From the NCBI GenBank assembly GCA_030637505.1, contig DAOWGJ010000272.1, forward strand, positions 1-6,192: 6,192 nucleotides of DNA. The letters are read 5' to 3'. This document shows positions 1-5,393 of this stretch, piece by piece (the first letter of the stretch is position 1; each line of letters starts with the position of its first letter). The notes under the pieces are model-generated. The model was not told the DNA's origin, did not search any database, and was given only the letters and a program-made list of their open reading frames with translations. This DNA is from Holophagae bacterium (GTDB taxonomy: Bacteria > Acidobacteriota > Thermoanaerobaculia > Thermoanaerobaculales > Sulfomarinibacteraceae). The position numbers were made by a program, and so were the translations under genes.

Positions 1-603
1 ATCCGGTCCTGTTACGGTCTCGATCAGGGGCATGCCCAGCCGGTCGGTTCGCCAGACGATCAGGTGGCCGGTGTCGGAGACCTCCCGGCAGGAGTCCTCC
101 TCGACGCTGACCTGGGTGATCGAGAGTTGGCGATCGCGGAAGGGCAGCAAACCGTTGACTCCGACGATTGCCGTGCGTTGGAATCCGGTTGGGATCGAGC
201 CGTCGAGGTATTGCTTGCGGGCGATGTGCAACTCGTCGACGATGTCGCAGCCCAGCATCAGGCACTGCTCGATCGCGACGTCGACGCCTTCCGGATTGAT
301 CAGGAAGGGCGGTGTGTCGTCCATCTCGTACGTACAGGTATTGGACTCGTGGAGCAGGTAGACGATGTTCTTCTTGGTCTTGAACTCCATCAGGGCGGTG
401 CCGTCGTACTCGCCCAGTTCTGACAGGGTCGGGCGCATGTGGCGTAAAACGGTACCGTCGTGTTCTTTGGTAAAGAGTCCGGCGGGGCATCGGCAGAACA
501 GTTTGGTCGCCGTCAGGAGTTGTTGGTGAACCTCAAGCCCGGCCTTGAATCCGACCTCTTCATAGTCGATCGTCTGCTGCACAGCCACCCCCTCAGAGCC
601 CAT
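1..603 (-). CDS. gatE: Glu-tRNA(Gln) amidotransferase subunit E (GatE), N-terminal part
   Basis: GatE, with the asparaginase-like GatD, converts Glu-tRNA(Gln) to Gln-tRNA(Gln) in the cytoplasm; GatE binds and activates the mischarged tRNA. The frame is open from ATG at 603 to the left edge, giving 201 residues, about a third of the usual length of roughly 620. It covers the start of the GatB/GatE catalytic cradle. Visible signatures are GLEVHQQL (22-29), the cysteine motif LFCRCP (35-40), MRPTLSELGEY (56-66), TCTYEMDDTPPF (89-100), RKQYLDGSIPTGFQRT (129-144) and VSVEEDSCREVSD (165-177). The QYLDGSIPTGFQRT block separates GatE from bacterial GatB, which has a FYPDLPKGYQISQ-type block there. 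The start is uncertain: GTG at 582 has GAGG 8 nt upstream and fits the family N-terminus better, whereas the ATG has no usable Shine-Dalgarno. A -10-like box lies upstream. No GatD gene is visible in the window. The family call is strong. Confidence 0.93.
   Translation of the reverse strand, partial: MGSEGVAVQQTIDYEEVGFKAGLEVHQQLLTATKLFCRCPAGLFTKEHDGTVLRHMRPTLSELGEYDGTALMEFKTKKNIVYLLHESNTCTYEMDDTPPFLINPEGVDVAIEQCLMLGCDIVDELHIARKQYLDGSIPTGFQRTAIVGVNGLLPFRDRQLSITQVSVEEDSCREVSDTGHLIVWRTDRLGMPLIETVTGPD
591..594 (-). promoter_or_regulatory. Shine-Dalgarno GAGG supporting a GTG start for gatE
   Basis: On the minus strand GAGG is followed by 8 nt and then GTG at 582-580. This spacing suits translation initiation at the GTG, seven codons inside the longer ATG-initiated frame. 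The ATG at 603 has only GAGA directly abutting it, which is too close to act as a ribosome binding site. The evidence is local sequence only. Confidence 0.45.
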
Positions 604-619
604 TCTCAGGACCGGAGGG

Positions 620-625
620 ACTATA
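620..625 (-). promoter_or_regulatory. Candidate -10 box TATAGT for gatE
   Basis: TATAGT on the minus strand lies 16 nt before the ATG at 603 and 37 nt before the GTG at 582. Transcription beginning about 7 nt after the box would leave a leader of roughly 10 nt to the ATG or 31 nt to the GTG. The longer leader would contain the GAGG site. I see no convincing -35 hexamer at 16-18 nt spacing. The 151-bp gap to the upstream methyltransferase gene also makes a separate promoter plausible. Confidence 0.4.
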
Positions 626-700
626 GCAGGGTGGCATGCTGCGGGATCCACCAGGCCACCTTAGAGTACAAGAGCGTCCCTCTCCAGCGGGATGTGCTTT

Positions 701-741
701 CCGTGCCGCCCCGAAGGCCGGGGCCACATTCAGCGGCACGG
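701..741. repeat. Nested inverted repeat, possible terminator after the methyltransferase gene
   Basis: CCGTGCCG at 701-708 is matched by its exact reverse complement CGGCACGG at 734-741. Inside it, CCCCG at 709-713 pairs with CGGGG at 719-723 around the loop AAGGC. The remaining bases 724-733 are unpaired on one side, so the fold is a hairpin with a 10-nt bulge. It begins 13 nt past the methyltransferase stop codon on the minus strand, where a terminator would be expected. However, no T-tract follows on either strand, so intrinsic termination is doubtful. It could instead be an RNA-stabilising hairpin or a dispersed intergenic repeat. Confidence 0.45.
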
Positions 742-754
742 ACAGTGGGCAGCG

Positions 755-1705
755 TCAGGTGACCGGTAGAATCCGCTGCCTCAACTCGGAGATGATCTTG
801 GGTCCGATGCGGCAGCATCCTCCGATCGCGGCGGCGCCGAGGTCGCTCCATCGGGCAGCGTCATCCACCCAGGCACTCGGATCGCTGCTGGGATGCCAAT
901 GTTTCGAAATGGGGTCGTAGACCTCTCCGGAATTGGGATAGACGATGATCGGCAGGTCGGTAGTTCGGGATGCCTTCTCAATCAAAGAGCTGATGAACCG
1001 AGGCGCCGTGCAGTTGACACCGACGGCGGCGACGCCGGGTGTCAGGGAGCAGGCTCGGACCGCATCGATGAAGGGCGTGCCGTCCGAGAGGTGAAGGCCG
1101 TCCCGGCAGCTGAAGCTCAGCCAGGCCCACCGCCCCGGTGTTTCTCTGAGGAGTTGGAGCAGGACTTGGGTCTCCCGGAGGGACGGCAGGGTTTCGCATC
1201 CCAGGAGGTCTGCTGGGCTTGAAGCCAGCACCTGCCACCGGCTTCGGTGGAACTCGTAGAGCGCGTCATCGTCGATTGAATAGGCCCCGGTGTACTCGGA
1301 TCCGTCGGCGAGGAAGGCGCCGTAGGGACCGATGCTTGCGGCCACCAGAGGCCGAAGGCGGTCGCGGCGGTTTGGAGGGTGGCTCCAGAATGTGTCTCGG
1401 GCCTCAATAGCGAGGTCAGTCGACAATCGAAGAAGATCGCGGCCCTCATTTTTGCTCAGTCCTCTGGAGGAGAAGCCCTGAAGACTGGCCTGGTAGCTCG
1501 AGGTCGTGATGCAGTCCGCTCCGGCCTCGAGGTAGTCCGTGTGGACTCCGCGAATTGTCTCGGGGTCTTCGATCAGCAGCCGTGCCGACCACAGTGGGTC
1601 GTCGAGGTTCTGGCCCCGCTCTTCAAGGGCCGTCGCCAAACCTCCGTCCAGGATGACCCGATCCTGGTGTTTGATGATTTCAGAGAGGGGATTGCTGGTC
1701 GTCAC
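755..1705 (-). CDS. mmuM: Homocysteine S-methyltransferase (MmuM-type)
   Basis: This cytoplasmic enzyme moves a methyl group from S-methylmethionine or S-adenosylmethionine to homocysteine, giving methionine. The 316-residue product is a single zinc-dependent methyltransferase barrel of normal family length. It opens with the strand VILDGGLATALEERG (17-31). ASIGPYGAFLADGSEYTG (123-140) and DLLGCETLPS (166-175) are typical family blocks. All three zinc cysteines are present: C232 in GVNC, and C297 and C298 in GGCCR. The start chosen is GTG at 1705. The frame stays open to 1927, but that extra stretch would overlap the upstream gene and does not look like family sequence. No Shine-Dalgarno precedes the GTG; a TACGAT box lies 6 nt upstream, suggesting a leaderless mRNA. 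The upstream gene ends 86 bp away on the same strand, so co-transcription is possible. The methyl donor cannot be decided from sequence. Confidence 0.9.
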   Translation of the reverse strand: MTTSNPLSEIIKHQDRVILDGGLATALEERGQNLDDPLWSARLLIEDPETIRGVHTDYLEAGADCITTSSYQASLQGFSSRGLSKNEGRDLLRLSTDLAIEARDTFWSHPPNRRDRLRPLVAASIGPYGAFLADGSEYTGAYSIDDDALYEFHRSRWQVLASSPADLLGCETLPSLRETQVLLQLLRETPGRWAWLSFSCRDGLHLSDGTPFIDAVRACSLTPGVAAVGVNCTAPRFISSLIEKASRTTDLPIIVYPNSGEVYDPISKHWHPSSDPSAWVDDAARWSDLGAAAIGGCCRIGPKIISELRQRILPVT

Positions 1706-1711
1706 GTGATG

Positions 1712-1717
1712 ATCGTA
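1712..1717 (-). promoter_or_regulatory. Candidate -10 box TACGAT for a leaderless methyltransferase mRNA
   Basis: TACGAT on the minus strand is followed by exactly 6 nt (CATCAC) and then the GTG start. A transcript starting about 7 nt after the hexamer would begin at or next to the start codon. No Shine-Dalgarno is present at normal spacing and no clear -35 is visible. The same TACNNT-N6-start layout occurs at two other genes here. The rest of the 86-bp gap holds only a short palindrome, CCTCGAGG, at 1774-1781. Confidence 0.45.
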
Positions 1718-1791
1718 TCTCGGATCGGGATGATCTGGAGTCGGGACAGACCTACAGCGCCGTTCATCACGGTCCTCGAGGCCCGGAAAAC

Positions 1792-3825
1792 CTACCCTCC
1801 CTGGGCCGAAGCCAGCGCGCTGCTCCGATACCGTCCGACGTACGCCCTGAAGGTCTCGGTGACCGAACGCGGGATCGGGAGATAGGTCAGGCGGCCTGAA
1901 CTGAGGAGCTTGGCGTCGAAGAGCCATGGGCCGACGTGGTGGACGTTGACCCTGGCGATATCACGGTTGTCAAAGGCATTGGCCAGATAGAGGGGGGCGA
2001 AGTGGCGGACCTCCCCTTCCTCCAGACATATGGGCCAGGGCTGAGGTTTGTCGTCCAGGGGATACCGCCCACGGATCAGTCGCGGAGGGTTGTGGGCGAC
2101 GTGGATGAAGAGGCGGTTGAAGGCCGAGGTCATCAGCCGGGTATTGATGCACCGGATGGCGGGGACCCACAGGAAATCCTGCCCTTGTTCGGCCTCGTCG
2201 CCGATCCGGTCCATGCGGCCGTCGATCCCGTCCTTCAGGTACATCAGATCGGTGATGATGGCGCCGTTTCCGGTCATCAGCTGCAGAGGGAAACGCCAGA
2301 ACGGCACCAGATCGGGGGCCTCTTCGGAGATCGAGATTCCGTGGTCGTAGTCGACTTCGGTCTTGCCCTCGCCATCGGCGTCGAACAGCCGGTGGCAGTT
2401 GGTGCAGAAGTGCAAGACGGCATCGGTCTCGTAGCGGAATTCATCACCGCACGTCGGGCACTCCATCGGCTGAAAACGCAGCGATGCGCCCGGTGCCCTG
2501 GCCGATTCGGGGAGATCGTGGAAGATGTCGGAATTGACGAAGGGGGCGGGCCCGGCCACCGACCCGGAGGCTCCATCGATCAGCAGGCTTTCGGTGGTGC
2601 CGGCGGCATGAAATTCTGCCACCCACCACGGCCTCCACACGACGGCCCTGACCTCTTCAGCGAAGGACGAACCCAGCTTGATCGTCCGGATCGAGCGGTC
2701 CAGCTGTTTCCGGTCGAGGTCTCCGTAGGCGTTTTTCAGGGTGTCGGCGTCGATGTTGGGTATCAATACCTGGACATCTGGTTCCAGTTGGGCGGCCGAC
2801 ACCAGGGTCTTGAGATAACTCAGCTTGCCCATGGGGGGTAAATCGACGAGGTCCTGTGCCGACAGGCCGCCCTCCAGCGAGGCCATCGTGAAGAGGAGGC
2901 ACTTGTCCTGAGTCCTGGGTTCGCGCCCAAAGGCCGCCTGGAACAGCGTGCCCATCGAGTGGTAGTAGGGGGCCAGGAAGTGTCGGCTGTCGCAGATTTC
3001 CAGCGTCTTCGCCACCTTCTCCCTGTAAGCGTCAGCTTTGAGTGAAATAGCCTGTTCCGCTGCTGCCGACGCCGCTTCGATATCGGCTCGAACCGTCATG
3101 CCGCCCGTTGGGCCGGCCTCGGTCGCCTGTCGCTCCAATGGCGCGACGTACCGTTCGTAGAGCTTGAGGTAGTGGCGATAGCGCAGGTGATCGAGCACGG
3201 CCTCGCGCAGAGAGTGTCTGTCTGTGATCTTTGACGGGATGGCCACCTGAAGCAGGTCGTCATGGCCGACGACAAGGTGGTGGCTGCCGCAGAAAGAGCA
3301 TTTGGCGGCATGGTGAAGGACCGGTACCGGAACCTCGGCGCTGCATTCGGTGCAGCCGACGGCTACAGCATATCCCTCGGCCGGTTCGCCAGGCTCCACC
3401 TGCGATCCCAGGTTCGCCATGCCGCCGACGGTATTGAAAGGTCCGGCGGCCGGGACTGCCTTTGGAGGCGGGGGAAAGCCGAGGTCGGTCGCTGACGGGT
3501 CGTCGATGGTCTTTGGCTGACCTTGGGCCGTCAACGGGTTCCAAGGAGTGTAGAGCAGGGCCCAACCGGCTGCGATCAATCCGAATGGCACCAACACGCC
3601 CATATCCGGGCCCCGTGCCGCGAACAGGCCAATCTGTCCCATCAAGACGCCGAGGGCAACCTCGAGAACCGGCCGGTCGACCGCGGCCAAGCCGCTGCCC
3701 GGCATCAGTCCGTTGAGAACGACGATGACCGAGGGGTCGACCCTTTTGCCGCGCACAAAGAACCAGACCAGGGCCGCGGCGGTCGGTGGACCGATAAAGG
3801 AGAGGAGAAGCCAGGAGGACGTCAT
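1792..3825 (-). CDS. Uncharacterised membrane-anchored protein with two zinc ribbons
   Basis: I do not recognise a named family for this 677-residue protein. The N-terminus holds three or four hydrophobic segments (about 3-24, possibly 31-49, 52-70 and 76-94), with RGKR after the first. A Pro/Ala/Gly-rich linker (about 100-150) follows. A first zinc ribbon has C158/C161 and C176/C179. Residues 205-400 look mostly helical and end in the aromatic patch WRPWW (397-401). A second zinc ribbon has C456/C459 and C474/C477, followed by LVPFWRFPL (506-514), FLWVPAIR (551-558) and a C-terminal part ending near LTYLPIPRS. This layout, with a C-terminal zinc ribbon and then PFWRF and VPA motifs, resembles unnamed bacterial proteins I recall from deltaproteobacterial genomes, but that is weak memory. 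The start is ATG 3825: membrane segment one begins right there, and the upstream open frame runs antisense through the neighbouring SDR gene. There is no Shine-Dalgarno; a TACACT box lies 6 nt upstream. No enzymatic motif was seen. Confidence 0.85.
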   Translation of the reverse strand: MTSSWLLLSFIGPPTAAALVWFFVRGKRVDPSVIVVLNGLMPGSGLAAVDRPVLEVALGVLMGQIGLFAARGPDMGVLVPFGLIAAGWALLYTPWNPLTAQGQPKTIDDPSATDLGFPPPPKAVPAAGPFNTVGGMANLGSQVEPGEPAEGYAVAVGCTECSAEVPVPVLHHAAKCSFCGSHHLVVGHDDLLQVAIPSKITDRHSLREAVLDHLRYRHYLKLYERYVAPLERQATEAGPTGGMTVRADIEAASAAAEQAISLKADAYREKVAKTLEICDSRHFLAPYYHSMGTLFQAAFGREPRTQDKCLLFTMASLEGGLSAQDLVDLPPMGKLSYLKTLVSAAQLEPDVQVLIPNIDADTLKNAYGDLDRKQLDRSIRTIKLGSSFAEEVRAVVWRPWWVAEFHAAGTTESLLIDGASGSVAGPAPFVNSDIFHDLPESARAPGASLRFQPMECPTCGDEFRYETDAVLHFCTNCHRLFDADGEGKTEVDYDHGISISEEAPDLVPFWRFPLQLMTGNGAIITDLMYLKDGIDGRMDRIGDEAEQGQDFLWVPAIRCINTRLMTSAFNRLFIHVAHNPPRLIRGRYPLDDKPQPWPICLEEGEVRHFAPLYLANAFDNRDIARVNVHHVGPWLFDAKLLSSGRLTYLPIPRSVTETFRAYVGRYRSSALASAQGG

Positions 3826-3828
3826 GGT

Positions 3829-3855
3829 TTGAGTGTAGCGTGGGATCGGTACAAT
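3829..3855 (+). promoter_or_regulatory. Candidate leaderless promoter for the FabG-like SDR
   Basis: TACAAT at 3850-3855 lies 6 nt before the ATG at 3862, so transcription would begin at about the start codon. TTGAGT at 3829-3834 is a fair -35 match with a 15-nt spacer, a little short of optimal. No Shine-Dalgarno lies before the ATG. The -35 element overlaps the TACACT box and the leader position of the divergent gene, so the two promoters probably compete. Confidence 0.5.
3832..3837 (-). promoter_or_regulatory. Candidate -10 box TACACT for the zinc-ribbon gene
   Basis: On the minus strand TACACT is followed by 6 nt (CAAACC) and then the ATG at 3825. This mirrors the arrangement on the opposite strand of the same 36-bp gap. 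I see no good -35: with normal spacing it would fall at the edge of, or inside, the divergent SDR coding region. No Shine-Dalgarno is present. Confidence 0.42.
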
Positions 3856-3861
3856 CACGCC

Positions 3862-4602
3862 ATGAATCAATTCAAGGACAAGCACTATGTCGTAACGGGC
3901 GGTTCCAGTGGTATCGGTCTGGCCATTGCCCGCAGTTTGAGTAACCGGGGCGCCGAGGTATGCATCGTCGGTCGGAGGCATGAGGCTCTGCACGAGGCGG
4001 TGTCGGACTTGGGCGGGGGGTCGTGGTCTATCCAATGTGACGTCGGTGACGAGCAGCAGGTTGAAACGCTGGCGGAGGCGGTCGGACGACGGTGGTCTGC
4101 GCTGGACGGCCTGGTCAACAACGCCGGCGTGGCGCCGATGGCCGATCTGGAGAACACCGAGCCCGAGGTCTGGGACCAGTGTTTCAGGGTCAACGCCCGG
4201 GGTCCCTACCTCATGACCCGGGCCCTGCTCGGTCTCTTGAGGGCAGCCGAGTCGTCGTCGATCGTCAACATCTCGTCGACCTTGGCCGAAAAGGCGATTC
4301 CGGGCATGGTGGCCTACAATTCGGCAAAGGCTGCGCTCAATCAGATGACGCGATCGATCGCCCTGGAACTTGCGCCGAAGATCAGAGTCAACGCGATCAT
4401 GCCGGCCGTCGTCGACACGCCGATCCACGCGAGCCGAGGCATGTCCTCGGGCCAGGTCAAGGGCATGGGCCGGATCCATCCGCTGAATCGGGTCGGTCAA
4501 CCGGAGGATATCGCCGAGATGACGGTGTACTTGCTTTCTGACGCTGCCTCGTGGATGACCGGCGCGATTGTGCCGGTCGACGGCGGGATGATGGCGACGT
4601 AG
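3862..4602 (+). CDS. Classical short-chain dehydrogenase/reductase, FabG-like
   Basis: This is a 246-residue NAD(P)-dependent oxidoreductase with the normal length of a classical SDR. The cofactor loop is TGGSSGIG (12-19). The end of the second strand reads IVGRR (35-39), with basic residues where NAD-specific members carry an Asp, which points to NADP(H). NNAG is at 86-89. The catalytic tetrad is complete: N111, S139, Y152 and K156 (YNSAK). The C-terminus has the usual TGAIVPVDGG block (233-242). The best general match is the FabG/glucose-dehydrogenase type of SDR, but the substrate cannot be read from sequence. It is the only plus-strand gene, divergent from the zinc-ribbon gene across 36 bp and convergent with the next SDR across 10 bp. 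The frame is open upstream to about 3523, but that part overlaps the divergent gene and lacks SDR sequence, so the ATG at 3862 is chosen. There is no Shine-Dalgarno; a leaderless-type promoter precedes it. Confidence 0.93.
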   Translation: MNQFKDKHYVVTGGSSGIGLAIARSLSNRGAEVCIVGRRHEALHEAVSDLGGGSWSIQCDVGDEQQVETLAEAVGRRWSALDGLVNNAGVAPMADLENTEPEVWDQCFRVNARGPYLMTRALLGLLRAAESSSIVNISSTLAEKAIPGMVAYNSAKAALNQMTRSIALELAPKIRVNAIMPAVVDTPIHASRGMSSGQVKGMGRIHPLNRVGQPEDIAEMTVYLLSDAASWMTGAIVPVDGGMMAT

Positions 4603-4612
4603 AGCTGACCGC

Positions 4613-5383
4613 TTATTCCTTCCTGTTCACATGCACCGCTGCGGCCTGATCGGTGGGCATCAGGATCATCTCGCGGACGTTGGCGTGGGGCGGTCTCGTG
4701 GCGCAGAAGAGAACGGCGTCGGCGACGTCGTCGGCTGAGAGGGGCGTCAGGCCCTTGTAAACGCCGTCGGCGCGTTCCTGGTCGCCGTGAAATCGCACTA
4801 TGGAGAATTCCGTGTCGACCAGTCCTGGGTCGACGGAGGAGACCCGAATCCCGGTGCCGAGAGTGTCAATGGCGAGGCCGCGGTTGATGGCGGCGACCGC
4901 GTGTTTGGTCGCGCAGTAGACTGCACCGTTGGGGTAGGTCTCGTGGCCCGCGATCGACCCGATGTTGATCACATGGCCGCTGCCCCGTTCGACCATGCCG
5001 GGCACGACGGCCCTGGTCAGGTACAAGAGTCCCTTGATATTGGTGTCGATCATCTTTTCCCAGTCCTCGATATCGCCCTCCTGGACCGTCGCAAGGCCGC
5101 TGGCCAGGCCGGCGTTGTTGACGAGGATGTCAACGGTAACGCCGTCCTCTTCCAGGGCCTGGACGCAGCTTCCGACAGCCTCCCGAGAGCGGACGTCGAG
5201 GGGCATTGCCCGGACATCGACGTCATGAGTGGAACACAGCTGCTCAGCGATATCGCTCAGTCGATCGATCCGCCTGGCCGCCAAAATCAGGTCTGCGCCG
5301 ACCTTGGCGAAGGCCCGGGCGCATGCAGCGCCTATCCCTGAGGAGGCGCCGGTGATGAGAATGGTCGTTCTGTCGAGGTTCAT
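4613..5383 (-). CDS. YdfG-type NADP-dependent 3-hydroxy acid dehydrogenase (SDR)
   Basis: The 256-residue product is a classical SDR that most resembles the YdfG group, cytoplasmic enzymes that interconvert 3-hydroxy acids such as serine or 3-hydroxypropionate with their oxo forms using NADP(H). The cofactor loop is TGASSGIG (11-18), and AARR (35-38) marks NADP preference. NNAG is at 89-92. The tetrad is N115, S143, Y156 and K160 (YCATK). The subgroup is suggested by VDPGLVDTEFSIVRF (184-198), followed by GD.ERA...YKGL.PL and the tail block CATRPPHANVREMILMPTDQ (227-246). The ATG at 5383 is preceded by GGGAG at 5 nt spacing and lies 9 bp after the deacetylase stop codon, so the two genes are very probably one operon. 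The exact substrate is unproven: YdfG-like enzymes are broad, and the name should be read as a family label. Confidence 0.9.
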   Translation of the reverse strand: MNLDRTTILITGASSGIGAACARAFAKVGADLILAARRIDRLSDIAEQLCSTHDVDVRAMPLDVRSREAVGSCVQALEEDGVTVDILVNNAGLASGLATVQEGDIEDWEKMIDTNIKGLLYLTRAVVPGMVERGSGHVINIGSIAGHETYPNGAVYCATKHAVAAINRGLAIDTLGTGIRVSSVDPGLVDTEFSIVRFHGDQERADGVYKGLTPLSADDVADAVLFCATRPPHANVREMILMPTDQAAAVHVNRKE

Positions 5384-5388
5384 GATTA

Positions 5389-5393
5389 CTCCC
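5389..5393 (-). promoter_or_regulatory. Shine-Dalgarno GGGAG of the YdfG-type gene
   Basis: GGGAG on the minus strand lies 5 nt before the ATG at 5383, and its first G is the last base of the TAG stop codon of the upstream deacetylase gene. This fixes the start of the SDR and suggests translational coupling within one mRNA. It is the clearest ribosome binding site in the window. Confidence 0.75.

Noticed and set aside
64..423. Plus-strand open frames at 32-361 and 64-423
   Set aside because: They are antisense to the clearly identified GatE sequence and have no motif of their own.
1706..1927. Longer methyltransferase starting at 1927 with 74 extra residues
   Set aside because: It would overlap the 3' end of the zinc-ribbon gene by 136 bp, the extra residues do not resemble the family, and the GTG at 1705 gives the usual length and N-terminus.
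1936..2841. 301-codon open frame on the plus strand inside the zinc-ribbon gene
   Set aside because: It is a GC-driven shadow of the minus-strand gene, with a Gly/Asp/Val-rich composition and no recognisable motif; the opposite strand has two zinc ribbons and membrane segments.
3523..3861. N-terminal extension of the FabG-like SDR on the plus strand
   Set aside because: It runs antisense through the start of the zinc-ribbon gene and adds charged low-complexity sequence before a complete SDR domain.
3826..4500. Minus-strand frame of the zinc-ribbon protein remains open for 225 more codons upstream, giving an apparent 902-residue protein
   Set aside because: The extension lies wholly antisense to the FabG-like SDR plus the short gap, is rich in Arg/Asp/His as reverse-strand translations of GC-rich genes usually are, and shows no domain. 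The membrane segment begins directly at the ATG 3825.
4603..4612. Bidirectional terminator between the two convergent SDR genes
   Set aside because: The gap is only 10 bp and I found no hairpin with a T-tract around it; any termination must occur inside the opposite gene or by Rho.
3862..5383. The two SDR genes as a recent inverted duplication
   Set aside because: Beyond the shared SDR motifs the proteins differ throughout, including the C-terminal halves, and belong to different SDR groups, so they are not recent copies.
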